This document shows, piece after piece, positions 53,874-63,977 of a stretch of DNA of 64,000 bases (positions within the stretch are counted from its first letter, which is position 1; every line of letters begins with the position of its first letter). The notes beneath the pieces are model-generated. The model had not been told where the DNA came from. It did no database searches and was given only the letters and a program-made list of their open reading frames with translations. A program made the translations under genes and the position numbers. Origin of the DNA: Schistocerca nitens (Eukaryota > Arthropoda > Insecta > Orthoptera > Acrididae); assembly GCF_023898315.1 (NCBI RefSeq), contig NC_064622.1, forward strand, positions 355,241,234 to 355,305,233, in the 5' to 3' direction.

Positions 53874-54117
53874 GCCGGCCGATGTGGCCGAGCGGTTCTA
53901 GGTGCTTCATTCCGGAACCGCGCTGCTGCTACGGTCGCAGTCTCGAATCCTGCCTCGAGCATGGATGTGTGTGATGTCCTTAGGTTAGTTAGGTTTAAGT
54001 AGTTCTAAGTTCTAGGGGACTGATGACCTCGGATGTTAAGTCCCATAGTGCTCAGAGCCATTTGAACCATTTGACTGATGACTCAGATGTTAAGTTCCAT
54101 AGTAATTAGACCCATTT
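53874..54117 (+). mobile_element. SINE S1 with a duplicated tail, plus strand
   Basis: After the normal end CAGAGCCATTTGAACCATTT, a second partial tail follows (GACTGATGACTCAGATGTTA..GACCCATTTGA). Duplication GAGGTCCGAC at 53864-53873 and 54118-54127 brackets both tails, so they inserted together. Confidence 0.92.
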
Positions 54118-54170
54118 GAGGTCCGACAGGATATTAGGACGTATCCGGATGACTTTTGTCACAACAGTGC

Positions 54171-54540
54171 ATGCACGTAATTGATCTTTCGAAAGCGTCC
54201 CAAAGTACATCCACCGCACATTGAAACACACATTAAAACCACTGTCAAGATTTGTCAATGTGAGAAATGCTGAATTTAACCGTGGTTCGAGGTCCACATT
54301 AAACTCTATGTCCCTTACAACTGTTTGGTTCAAAGGTCGGGGGCAGGAGACGGCACACTTGCTCCAATAGGAGCGTCCCTAGTGAAGCACTGTGGTCTTC
54401 CAACCAATCTTTGACCTGTTGACAGATTTCCCTTAACTAGTTACTACGGACGTTGCAACATCAACAGTACACAGAATCAGTCGTTAGAAGTAAGAAATGG
54501 CCTCGAGGCCTAATCTTGCCAGGTAAAATAAATCTTTCCA
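54171..54540. other. No recognised gene or repeat
   Basis: Short frames only. A minus-strand frame at 54106-54333 starts in the SINE tail and is not meaningful. Confidence 0.4.
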
Positions 54541-54841
54541 TATTGTAAACGTGGATGTGTATATGTACGTTCCAGATCTCATCCTAAAGCATTCGATGGG
54601 TTTCAGCCAAACTTGGTACACATATAACTTACTATCTGGAAAGAAACGCTGTGATGGGTAAAAGCCACCTACCTCTCAAAGGAGCAAGTGCGAGTGTGAA
54701 AAATGAGCGTATCTCACAACGCTCAAATATTCGTCCACTATTTGAGAATGAGAGCACTTAGTGACTTGTAACCCGTTCCAGCATAAACTCGAACCTTTAC
54801 GAGATGCTGGTACCACCACTACACAAAGTCTCCGAAATGAT

Positions 54842-55082
54842 AATAATAATTATAATGTCGTGTGACGAGGGCCTCCCGTCGGGTAGACCGCTCGCCTGGT
54901 GCAAGTCTTTCGATTTGACGCCACTTCGGCGACTTGCGCATCGATGGGGATGAAATGATGATGATTAGGACAACAAACACCCAGTCCCTGAGCGGAGAAA
55001 ATCTCCGAGCCAGCCGGTAATCGAACCCGGGCTCTCAGGATTGACAGTCTTTCGCGCTGACCACTCAGCTACCGGGGGCGGA
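54842..55082 (-). mobile_element. SINE S6, minus strand
   Basis: The complement reads CCGCCCCCGGTAGCTGAGTG (A-box) and GAGCCCGGGTTCGATTACCG (B-box), then GGAGATTTTCTCCGCTCAGG. Duplication CTCCGAAATGAT at 54830-54841 and 55083-55094. Confidence 0.92.
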
Positions 55083-55568
55083 CTCCGAAATGATGAAAGA
55101 ATAGATGAGTATCTCTGATTACATTTTCGTTGTTCATGCAGTAAAGCTGCCTCAGGCATATCGTTTTAATTTATTACTTCTTTACTGCTAACTCCATTCA
55201 CAACACATTTTCCACACAGTATTGACACATACCATTCAATGCAAAAGAAAAAATATATCTGTGTTCAACACATAGTTCAGGAGATATGACGTCATAAAAA
55301 TTCAGCTGCCTCAAAAGCAAACAACAGAGCGAAATTCGATAGAGATGTAGGTGAAATGCGTGTCAAAAATTTGTGAAATATGTTGAATGTATATGAAATA
55401 CATGTGACGTGTGCGTTCGTGAGCAAAGTCTCTGCCAAAAATGTCATCCCAAACCCATCGATCGATTTCCTCCTAATTTGGTACACACATTATTATCCGG
55501 AAAGAAATACTATGGGGGTAAGAACCAGCAGCCCCCAATTAGGGGTGTGATGCTGACGTCGAGAGTGG

Positions 55569-55786
55569 TTCAAAATGGTTCAAATGGCTCTGAGCACTAT
55601 GGGACTCAACTGCTGTGGTCATAAGTCCCCTAGAACTTAGAACTACTTAAACCTAACTAACCTAAGGACAGCACACAACACCCAGCCATCACGAGGCAGA
55701 GAAAATCCCTGACCCCGCCGGGAATCGAACCCGGGAACCCGGGCGTGGGAAGCGAGAACGCTACCGCACGACCACGAGATGCGGGC
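55569..55786 (-). mobile_element. SINE S2, minus strand
   Basis: Complete, near identical to 5068-5289 in its head. Exact 14-bp duplication GACGTCGAGAGTGG at 55555-55568 and 55787-55800. Confidence 0.95.
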
Positions 55787-55800
55787 GACGTCGAGAGTGG

Positions 55801-56140
55801 TCTGCCTCGGTAACTGCGCAGTCCGCGCAGCGGAGTGCTACGCAAAGGAATCCGGGTTCGATTCCCGGTCGGCCGCTGTGGTCGAGCGGTTCTAGGCGCT
55901 TCAGTCCGGAACCGCGCTGCTGCTACGGTCGCAGGTGCCTCGGCACGGATGTGTGTGATGTCCTTAGGTTAGGTTTAAGTAGTTCTAAGTCTACGGGACT
56001 GATGACCTCATGTTAACTCCCACAGTGTTTAGAGCCATTTGAACCATTTCGATTCCCGACCGGGTCGGAGTCTTTCTCCGCTTGGGGGCTGGGCGTTGTG
56101 TTGTCCTTACTTTCGTATCGTCATAACTGACATTACACTC
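55801..56140 (+). mobile_element. SINE S6-like, plus strand, interrupted by S1
   Basis: The head TCTGCCTCGGTAACTGCGCA..GGGTTCGATTCCCG is cut, then resumes with ACCGGGTCGGAGTCTTTCTC and GGGGGCTGGGCGTTGTGTTG. The 3' limit is approximate. Confidence 0.8.
55868..56049 (+). mobile_element. SINE S1 nested in S6, plus strand
   Basis: The B-box region is shortened (GCAGGTGCCTCGGCACGG). Duplication CGATTCCCG, the host B-box, at 55859-55867 and 56050-56058. Confidence 0.9.
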
Positions 56141-56280
56141 TTTAGATGGCTGTATGGGCATATCCCGAAAGCCAGTTAAAAAAGAAAACTGTAAAGAGTG
56201 AAGAAGGGATGAGGAGATGGGCTGAGAGAGGGAGAAGGCGGAGATGGACAGAGAAGGTAAAGAGGAGTAGTCGGACAGAG

Positions 56281-56400
56281 AGAGAGAGAGATCAGGAGAT
56301 GGGCTGAGAGAGAGGGAGATGGGCTGAGAGAGAGGGAGATGGGCTGAGAGAGAGGGAGATGGGCTGAGAGAGAGGGAGATGGACAGAGGGAGGGGGGAGG
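56281..56400. repeat. 20-bp purine-rich minisatellite
   Basis: Four exact copies of GGGCTGAGAGAGAGGGAGAT at 56301-56380, with degenerate units on both sides (56200-56300 and 56381-56460). Confidence 0.95.
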
Positions 56401-56580
56401 AGCGAATGGACAGATACACAGGGGTGGAGCAGATGGACAGAGAGAGGGGGAAGGAGGAGATGAACTAACGGAACTGAAATAAATACATTCTCGGGCATGG
56501 CCGAATACTCAACTAGTGTATGAATAGGTATCAAGCTCTTCGGAGGTCTGTAAGCGACTTGCGCCAACATAAACGACATT

Positions 56581-57190
56581 ACATATACACAAGATTAGTA
56601 CTGATCTCACTGTGCACTGTCCAAGTAGGCGACAGGAGTGCTTATCGATCGTGCACTACAGTAAATAAGCTCCCTGAAGTGTTAGGGCAGGTTGCTGCTT
56701 CCTCTGTGGCACTTCCGATGTTAGAAATGCTGTGGTTTTCCAGTAAAAGACAACAGTTAGATACGGGGGATTTGGGTGCTACTGTACTATTCAAAGTAAG
56801 ACAGTTCCGGTAGAACTTAATATCTACTCTGAAATGTACTTCACTTGACAGGACTAATTACATGCTAACACTGAATGCATATTACAACCTCTCCCACAGA
56901 CAGATCACATATGCCTAGCGACTGGTTTGTCGTGGGTATAAAAATATTTGGTCCATCGTGATACCCACTCAATTCAATTTCAGACATCACGATAACAAGT
57001 TCGCAATTGACATGCAATGATTTATTGTGCAATGTGTGACGATTACGAGTAATCCTGGTGTTTCAGTTCACACTTCGAGGTACATGGCATAATCAAGGCG
57101 CTATGGTAGGTACCCACGAATATAAATCAGTTCCCGCGCGAACGATTTCAAAATAAGCAAGGCCGTGTATCCCGTTCCGTGGCGTACTCG
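56581..57190. other. No recognised gene or repeat
   Basis: A 97-codon plus-strand frame (56520-56813) spans the boundary with no known motif. No element ends seen. Confidence 0.4.
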
Positions 57191-57200
57191 TACAAACAGC

Positions 57201-57391
57201 TCAAATGGCTCTGAGCGCTATGGGACCCAACATCTGTGGTCATAAGTCCCCTAGAACTTAGAACTAATTAAACCTAACTAACCTAAGGACATCACACACA
57301 TCCATGCCCGAGGCAGGATTCGAACCTGCGACCGTAGCAGTCGCGCGGTTCCTGACTGAGCGCCTAGAACCGCGAGCCCACCGCGGCCGGC
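57201..57391 (-). mobile_element. SINE S1, minus strand
   Basis: Complete. Duplication GTACAAACAGC at 57190-57200 and 57392-57402. Confidence 0.94.
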
Positions 57392-57504
57392 GTACAAACA
57401 GCGACTGTTAGTTATTACCGCGATTACGAAAGTATTGCCACCATGCCCAGCTGCAGGCATCGACGATCGAGCTCACATCTACGGGAAATTTGGAAATTTG
57501 AGGT

Positions 57505-57690
57505 AAGGTCTTATGAGGCAAAACTGCTGAGGTCATCGTTTCCTAAGCTTTCGCACTACTTAATCTAACATAAACTTACACTAAGGACAATACACACACC
57601 CATTCCTGAGGGAGGACTCGAACCTCCGACGGGGGGGAGCCCCTCGGGTCATGACGAGGCGCCCGAGGCCGCGCGGCTACCCCGCGTGGC
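57505..57690 (-). mobile_element. SINE S4, minus strand
   Basis: The complement starts GCCACGCGGGGTAGCCGCGC, with B-box GGAGGTTCGAGTCCTCCCTC and body GGGTGTGTGTATTGTCCTTA. Duplication not clear. Confidence 0.85.
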
Positions 57691-58309
57691 ACACCTATGG
57701 GACTTCCCCAGTCTACTTTTACGCGGCACCCCTCCGTTCGTGTACGCAAATGAGCAAAAGCCTCGCTCCCGAGGAACTCTCGACACTTCGAGCGTGTACA
57801 GGATGTCTATTATTTTTCATGTTTCATTTTTTCATTTTCAATTTGTGCTACCCTCCCCCCCCCCTACGCCCCCCCCCCCCCTACACACACACACACACAC
57901 ACAGTTTGGTTCTATCACATGAAAAAATAAGTTCCGTACAATCTGGGATCAATAGGAAAAAAGGAAACACTGCATACCGTCTCATAAATTACAAAAAAAA
58001 TTAAAAATTGGAAAATATTACTTAAAAATATTCTAAAGAAATAAATACTTAACTAATAGCTTTATTATTTTCAACTTTGTTATTAGTATAGCAGTATAAA
58101 CATTTATAATACAATCATAAATTGTATGATGTTCGCGAGGAAAATAAAATGCGAAAATCATGTTTTATCTTAAAAATCCTTATTCAGTGTGCTCTGGAGC
58201 CTTACGCAGATGATCAAATAAAACCTGAAGGACAGACAAAAATACGTAAACACCAAAAACACAACACATTACCATGCCTAATACGGTTTAGGAAACCTTA
58301 TTGAAATTC
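57691..58309. other. No gene; poly-C and CA tracts, then AT-rich
   Basis: C-runs at about 57854-57881 and (CA)n at about 57883-57902. AT-rich from 57950 on. Nothing coding recognised. Confidence 0.5.
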
Positions 58310-59451
58310 AAAACAGCCTCCAATCGTCTCGGAATGGATAAATACAGATCCTATATGGTTTTCAATGGAATCTTATACTATTCTTATTGCAAAATATCGG
58401 AAAATTCAGGTAACGATGATGGATGTGGATGGCGGTCACGCACCCTTCCCTAATATGGACCATAAAGGTTCAAAAAGATTTTGATCTGGGTGACTGTGGT
58501 GGCCAAGAGAGATTTCAGAATTCATCCTCGTGCTCACAAAACCAGTCCTGGACGATGCGAGCTGTGTGGACATGAGCCGGCCGCTGTGGCCGAGCGGTTC
58601 TAGGCGCTTTAGTCCGGAACCATGCTGCTGCTACGGTCGCAGGTTCGTATCCTGCGCTTCGGGCATGGATGTGTATGATGTCTTTGGGTTAGTTAGGTTT
58701 AAGTAGTTCTAAGTCTTGGGGACTGATGACCTCAGATGTTAAGTCCCATAGTGCTTAGAGCCATTTGAACCATTTGTATGAACATGGGCCCTGTCCTTGG
58801 AACACAGCGTCCCCATTGGAGAACAACCACTGTACCATTGGACTGACCTGGGCAGCCACGATACTCATGTAATCGTCGACGTAATGCGACCTTACAGAGT
58901 AATCATGGGGCCCATGCGACATCACGATATGGATGTCCAATTTTCACTCTCGGGACGTAAACTCGGCCAAACGTTGAAAACAGCGTGGACAAGACATCCG
59001 ACCCAATGACGTTCTTCCATTGCCCATTAGCCCACGTTTTAAGGCATCGTCACCACGTTTTCCTGATGAGCGGTTCCGGAATTCCAGCACGCCCTGCAAT
59101 TCCCAGCTTCTGGAGCTAGCTACGGGATGTTTTGCTGCTGAAATTCAATTCCACGGTGACTTCCGCAGTTTCAGTCGTCTCCTAATGTTTCGTCACAGTC
59201 CTCTTCAGTGACCATCTGTCACCATCAATCGACCCAACATTTTCGTCCGCACTGTGACTTAGCGGATGAAGTTTTTCCGCTTTTCCTGTATGATGTATAA
59301 ACCTTCGATATGGTGCCTCTTCAAACACCAAACACTTCGTGTACCTTGGTTACGGAAGCGCCCTCTATACAAACTCCAACAATTTGCTCTCGATCTAATT
59401 CGCTTAGCCGCGACATAACGTACTCACAACAACACGTAGCACTGTTCTGAT
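58310..59451 (-). pseudogene. Tc1-G element and transposase, minus strand, split by SINE S1
   Basis: On the complement: SRLSELDREQIVGVCIEGAS (59415-59360; helix-turn-helix), then VMSHGPHDYSVRSHYVDDYM and LFSNGDAVFQGQG (58920-58790), the block before the second catalytic Asp, which itself is lost at the SINE junction. After the SINE, ARIVQDWFCEHEDEF and WPPQSP precede the Glu region (58560-58480), which is degraded. Multiple stops. Confidence 0.75.
58574..58775 (+). mobile_element. SINE S1, plus strand
   Basis: Complete with a small insertion after the B-box (CCTGCGCTTCGGGC). Flanks GGACATGAG and GAACATGGG are a weak duplication. Confidence 0.9.
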
Positions 59452-60353
59452 CATGACATCCCCAAGACAGTATTATAGGCCCTTTGCTGCTCCTTATCCA
59501 TATAAACGGTTTGGGAGACAATCTGACCAGCCGTCTTCGGTTGTTTGCAGACGACGCTGTCGTTTATCGACTAATAAAGCCATCAGAAGGTCAAAACAAA
59601 CTGCAAAACGATTTAGAAGAAATATCTGAATGGTGCGTAAAGTGGCAGTTGACCCTAAATAACGAAAAGTGTGAGGTTATCCACATGAGTGCTAAAAGGA
59701 ATTCGTTAAACTTCGGTTACACGATAAATCAGTCCAATCTAAAAGCCGTAAATTCAAATTAATACCTAGGTATTACAATTACGAACTTAAATTGGAAAGG
59801 ACAGACAGAAAATGTTGTGGGGAAGGCTAAGCAAAGGTTGCGTTTTATTGGCAGGACACTTAGAAAATGTAACAGACCTACTAAGGAGACTGCCTACACT
59901 ACGCTTGTCCGTCCTCTTTTAGAATACTGCTGCGCGGTGTGGGATCCTTACCAGATAGGACTGACGGAGTACATCGAAAACGTTCAAAGAAAGGCAGTAT
60001 GTTTTGTATTATCGCGAAATATGGGAGAGAGTGTCACAGAAATGATACAGGATTTGGGCTGGACATCATTAAAAGAAAGGCGTTTTTCGTTGCGACGGAA
60101 TCTTCTCACGAAATTCCAATCAGCAACTTTCTCCTCCGAATGCGAAAATATTTTGTTGACTCCGACCTACATAGGGCGGAACTATCACCACGATAAAATA
60201 AGGCAAATCAGAGCTGGTACGGAAAGATATAGGTGTTCATTCTTTCTGCGCGCTATACGAGATTGGAATAATAGAGAATTGTGAAGGTGGTTCGATGAAC
60301 CCTCTGCCAGGCGCTTAAATGTGATTTGCAGAGTATCCATTTAGATATAGATG
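59452..60353 (+). mobile_element. Jockey/CR1-like LINE, 5'-truncated
   Basis: Begins within the reverse transcriptase (PQDSIIGPLLL, normally GDPQGSIIGPLLF) and ends AGATATAGATGTA. It abuts the Tc1-G N-terminus at the left. Confidence 0.88.
59484..60284 (+). pseudogene. LINE reverse transcriptase, catalytic box intact
   Basis: LLLIHINGLGDNLTSRLRLF runs into FADDAVVYRLI (FADD at 59544-59555). NDLEEISEWCVKWQLTLNNE follows. A TAA stop at 59761 replaces the Lys of NKYLG, and a frameshift lies before 59817. Then KAKQRLRFIGRTLRKCNRP, LVRPLLEYCCAVWDPYQIGL and YRCSFFLRAIRDWNNREL to the natural stop at 60284. Apart from the missing 5' part only two lesions are present. Confidence 0.9.
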
Positions 60354-60397
60354 TAACCACTTGCAGAGTTTTGAGAACATTGCACAGGTGCCCTTCG

Positions 60398-60591
60398 CCG
60401 GCCGTTGTGGCCCAGCGGTTCTAGGCGCTACAGTCTGGAACCGCGCGACCGCTACGGTCGCAGGTTCGAATCCTGCCTCGGGCATGGATGTGTGTGATGT
60501 CCTTAGGTTAGTTAGGTTTAAGTAGTTCTAAGTTCTACGGGACCTCAGAAGTTAAGTCGCATAGTGCTCAGAGCCATTTGAACCATTTTGA
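60398..60591 (+). mobile_element. SINE S1, plus strand
   Basis: A short deletion removes GACTGAT before GACCTCAG. Exact 14-bp duplication ACAGGTGCCCTTCG at 60384-60397 and 60592-60605. Confidence 0.95.
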
Positions 60592-60605
60592 ACAGGTGCC
60601 CTTCG

Positions 60606-61480
60606 TGGTCAAATACAACAGCACTACCTGCAGGCTTCGCTGGCATCTACGTTAGTTCAGGCATGCATTTCTAGCGGTGTTTCCACACTCTCGTTCAACC
60701 GCTGTACATCATATTGCTTCTATTCTCCGTTTTTTGTTAATAATTTATTGTGGTCCTCTACGATGTTGACATCCCTCCCAACCGGGACGTTTACAGTTTT
60801 AAGTTTGCTAAGTAGGTGTGGAACGTCGGCAAAAACTTCATTTTCACGCCGTTGTGAAGGATCTGTTTTAGAGAACGCGTCACTCAAGTCACATCAGTAA
60901 TCTTCTCATGGATATAACTTATCCGTTTGATAGCACTGTTGATAATTTGTGTGATTTGATTGATTCGTATTCGAATCCTTTTAACATTTCCGTCTGATCA
61001 TTCTGCTCAACAATGCAATGTATTGATTACGTTCATATTTTATAAAAATGAAAAACAAATTAAGGTAAAAAATTCCAAGGCAATAGAGAGAACGGACACC
61101 ATTAATGATATTTTGATTTTTATGAAGTCATACGAAAAATTGCACGTTCTACAATCAAATATTTATGAAGTTTTGAATTAATGCTCAGGTCCAAATACGG
61201 TGCTTTGGATCACGCTCCAATATACACATAGACAACAAAAATACGAATAGTGCAGATTGCTGTTTCTCCTTGTACTGATATTGCAAATTACTTACAGTAA
61301 ATAAACATGTTTGAGTAATTAATAGCTCCCCTCATCGACTGTGTGTGATGTATAGCTCTTCGAAGACAGTAAGACGCTCTAGAGAAGTTACTTCGTCACG
61401 AAAGGTCTACAATCCGCTTTAGGTTGCTGTTCTCTTAAAGTATCTCGAACAAAACTGCGAATTCAGGGCGTGACCATTCC
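60606..61480. other. No recognised gene; AT-rich
   Basis: It could include the 5' region of the Gag-like retroelement that follows, but I see no long terminal repeat. Confidence 0.4.
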
Positions 61481-62500
61481 GTGCCAGAATGCCAATTTGG
61501 AATCTGTCAGTATTGTTTTTCGTTATCCTTTCTTCACGAGAAATATGTCAAAGGTAACCAAGCTATTTTAAAGTTGTCTGAAAGTGGAATACAGCATTCG
61601 CCTGCTACCTTAGCAGAAGCGCCCTTCATTAGATGTCGCAAGTTCAATTACTTTGATCCACAAGGTAATGTGCGTCCACAGTTATTCAAACAAGAATTTG
61701 TGGATCTGCTGCCGGCATGTCAGCACAAGATCAAATTTAGTTTATAGTGGAACGCTTGAAATGGGATTCAGTTCGCTGGGTTGATGACATTTCAAACACT
61801 CATGGACCGAGCGAGGTGGCGCAGTGGTTAGACACTGGACTCGCATTCGGGAGGACGACGGTTCAATCCCGTCTCCGGCCATCCTGATTTAGGTTTTCCG
61901 TGATTTCCCTAAATCGTTTCAGGCAAATGCCGGGATGGTTCCTTCGAAAGGGCACGGCCGATTTCCTTCCCAATCCTTCCCTAACCCGAGCTTGCGCTCC
62001 GTCTCTAATGACCTCGTTGTCGACGGGACGTTAAACACTAACCACCACCACCATCAAACACTCATGGAAATTCAAAACGAGTTTCGTGATAAATTCCTGA
62101 AGTAATATCGGTCTTCAGAAATTCATGGGGAGATGTTCGATGTTTTCGTGGCTGAAGATAGATACCATCCAGATCGCAGATTTGCTAGTACTCGAGGAAA
62201 TGGGTTAGATATATCAATGAGGGAACAGCTACAGAGTCGTTTGCCGCTGTTATTGAGCGAACGCAGCTGTTCTATATTTGTAGAGGGTTAATTGCAGCTC
62301 CGAAGGACAATTATACAAATTATGTTAACTTCCTGGAAAGGGTGGAGCGTTCACGTGGGCACAATGGCGGAAACAAGAACGCCCACGCGAGACAACAGGC
62401 CGGTGCATATGCTGCGCTACACGATGGCAGACAAAATTCATGCAATACGACACATCACCGGGGACACTGAGGTGGCGGAATATGGCAATGAGCACATTCC
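61481..62500 (+). pseudogene. Retroelement Gag-like relic, split by SINE S5
   Basis: An open frame 61481-61747 reads FNYFDPQGNVRPQLFKQEFV and DLLPACQHKIKF. Later pieces in shifting frames include RLKWDSVRWVDDIS before the SINE, and FAAVIERTQLFYICRG and RSRGHNGGNKNAHARQQAG after it. The pattern of a helical Gag-like domain followed by a basic Arg/Gly/Asn/His-rich tail suggests the structural protein of an LTR-type retroelement. I see no protease, reverse transcriptase or terminal repeats within the window, and the next element starts at 62508. Family unknown; the assignment is inference. Confidence 0.4.
61806..62053 (+). mobile_element. SINE S5, plus strand
   Basis: Best preserved S5: ACCGAGCGAGGTGGCGCAGT head, GACGGTTCAATCCCGTCTCC B-box, GATTTAGGTTTTCCGTGATT, and an (ACC)n tail. 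Exact 15-bp duplication TCAAACACTCATGGA at 61792-61806 and 62054-62068 (the last base is shared with the SINE start). Confidence 0.95.
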
Positions 62501-63340
62501 CCACGATCAGGGTTGCCAACTGGCCGGTATTATTCCGGACAGTCCGGTTTTTAAATAAAAACTGTGGTGTCCGGTCCAACGTACCGACCGCATGTCGAAA
62601 GTCAGGTTTTCGTGGCCCCTTAAATTTGGCTAAATTCATATTTACTAACACCATTTTTTAAATTTTTTTTACAGAAGCCGAATACTGAAAATGAGTCATT
62701 TAAACGTATGTTTTAAATATTTTGTACTAGAATATGTCACAGGTTGGGAGCATTGTGGATTTGTCACAGCGAATGTCAATTTACGTTAATATAAGTTGGC
62801 GATTTCATTTGTTCGACAAGCTTTGTCGAAGAGGCTTTGTATTTTATTTCACAGCGGTGTCTATTGTCTTCCATTGTCGTCAAATCATTTGAAGACCGCT
62901 CCAATAAGAAGGAACTAAGAAAGACAGGCCAATAATTGCTTGTATTTTCTTATGACAGCTGCATGTCACCTCCACGTGGACAACAATGCAGAGTTACAAT
63001 ATCAGTTTATGCCTATTCGTTCATCTGCAAAGTTTTATTATATAGGGGCAAAAAAACAAATAAAACATGCCGTGACAATGTCGCATTTTCATTGCCTTAT
63101 AGGTACTTGCAATAAAAACCTAATTTTGAAAGGAATACAGCTGTCGAACAAATGAAAGCGCAAGTATACCCATCTTTGTGCGCGACTGATTATGTAGTGA
63201 AGTACTGTATTTTGTCGTGGCTGTATTAGGCGAAGCGCACACGGCGTGCGATTAGTTTAAAACTGAAGTGTTTAAAAAACGGCATTGTACTGACAGTGAT
63301 ACATGTACGTATACAACACCGTATTATAGTGAGCTTCGTA

Positions 63341-63977
63341 AATGCAACAGGCTAAAAAACAGCGCCGTGAATGTCACTTCAATGACAAATGGCTATAAGA
63401 AATAAACTTTTCGGGGTGGTTTCCGAAAGAAGATGAAAATACCGGATATCGTAAAATATGCCGTGTAAGTTTTAGAGTGAATTCGATTCAGTGAAAGCGG
63501 TAAAACATTGTGTCAGTACCGAGACTAGCCGGCCGGAGTGGCCGAGCGGTTCTAGGCGCTTCAGTCTGGAACCGCGCGACCGCTACGATCGCAGGTTCCA
63601 ATACTGCCTCGGGCATGGATGTGTGTGATGTCTTTAGGTTAGTTAGGTTTAAGTAATTCTAAGTTCTAGGGGACTGATGACCTCAGATGTTAAGTCCCAT
63701 AGTGCTCAGAGCCATTTGAATCAGTACCAAGACTCTTGATATGGTGCGCGATGTCTTCAGAAACTCCTCTGTTCAAACGTATTTCGTGCCTGCGGGAACT
63801 AGTCAGGAAAAGAAAGTGTCAGCAACGGAACTAATATTAACATATATTGGAGTGAACCATTATCACAGTTACCTTTCACAAGACAGTGGTAATGTTTTCC
63901 TATCTCACTTTTTATTTCAAGATTCGAAACTATCATCTAAAATTCACAGTAGACGGACTAAAGCAGAAGCTGTATGA
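63341..63977 (+). pseudogene. hAT-type transposase N-terminus (BED-like finger), split by SINE S1
   Basis: ATG 63341 opens MQQAKKQRRECHFNDKWL, a stop follows, then FSGWFPKEDENTGYRKICRV, the BED/TTF-type zinc-finger region of hAT proteins in which several zinc ligands have changed. After the SINE, a clean frame (63741-63977) reads SATELILTYIGVNHYHSYLS, FLFQDSKLSSKIHSRRTKAE and AV, then TGA. I recognise this as the linker region of hAT/ZBED-like transposases. The catalytic domain is beyond the edge. At least three in-frame stops. Confidence 0.65.
63527..63720 (+). mobile_element. SINE S1 in the hAT transposase region, plus strand
   Basis: Complete. Flanks TCAGTACCGAGACT (63513-63526) and TCAGTACCAAGACT (63721-63734), one mismatch. 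Confidence 0.94.

Larger units (their letters stand above)
52746..54171 (+). mobile_element. Tc1-F element with SINE S1 inside
   Basis: Termini TACACTAAGGTGACAGAAGT and ACTTTTGTCACAACAGTGCA are imperfect inverted repeats. Removing the SINE leaves about 1.18 kb. Confidence 0.85.
54541..56580. repeat. Unclassified dispersed repeat, split by several SINEs
   Basis: Two related blocks, CCAAACTTGGTACACATATA..CTATCTGGAAAGAAACGC (about 54610-54650) and CTAATTTGGTACACACATTA..TATCCGGAAAGAAATACT (about 55470-55510), show internal duplication. 55120-55210 matches 6325-6440. It ends in the GA-rich minisatellite. SINEs at 54842, 55569, 55801 and 55868 break it up. No protein motif. Confidence 0.55.

Noticed and set aside
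56301-56380. Possible CRISPR-like repeat-spacer unit
   Set aside because: Units are directly adjacent with no spacers; ordinary minisatellite.
55991-56579. Long Ser/Leu/Pro-rich ORFs on the minus strand
   Set aside because: Translation of the purine-rich minisatellite.
60606-61480. Long terminal repeat upstream of the Gag-like relic
   Set aside because: No matching partner repeat or TG...CA boundary found in the window.
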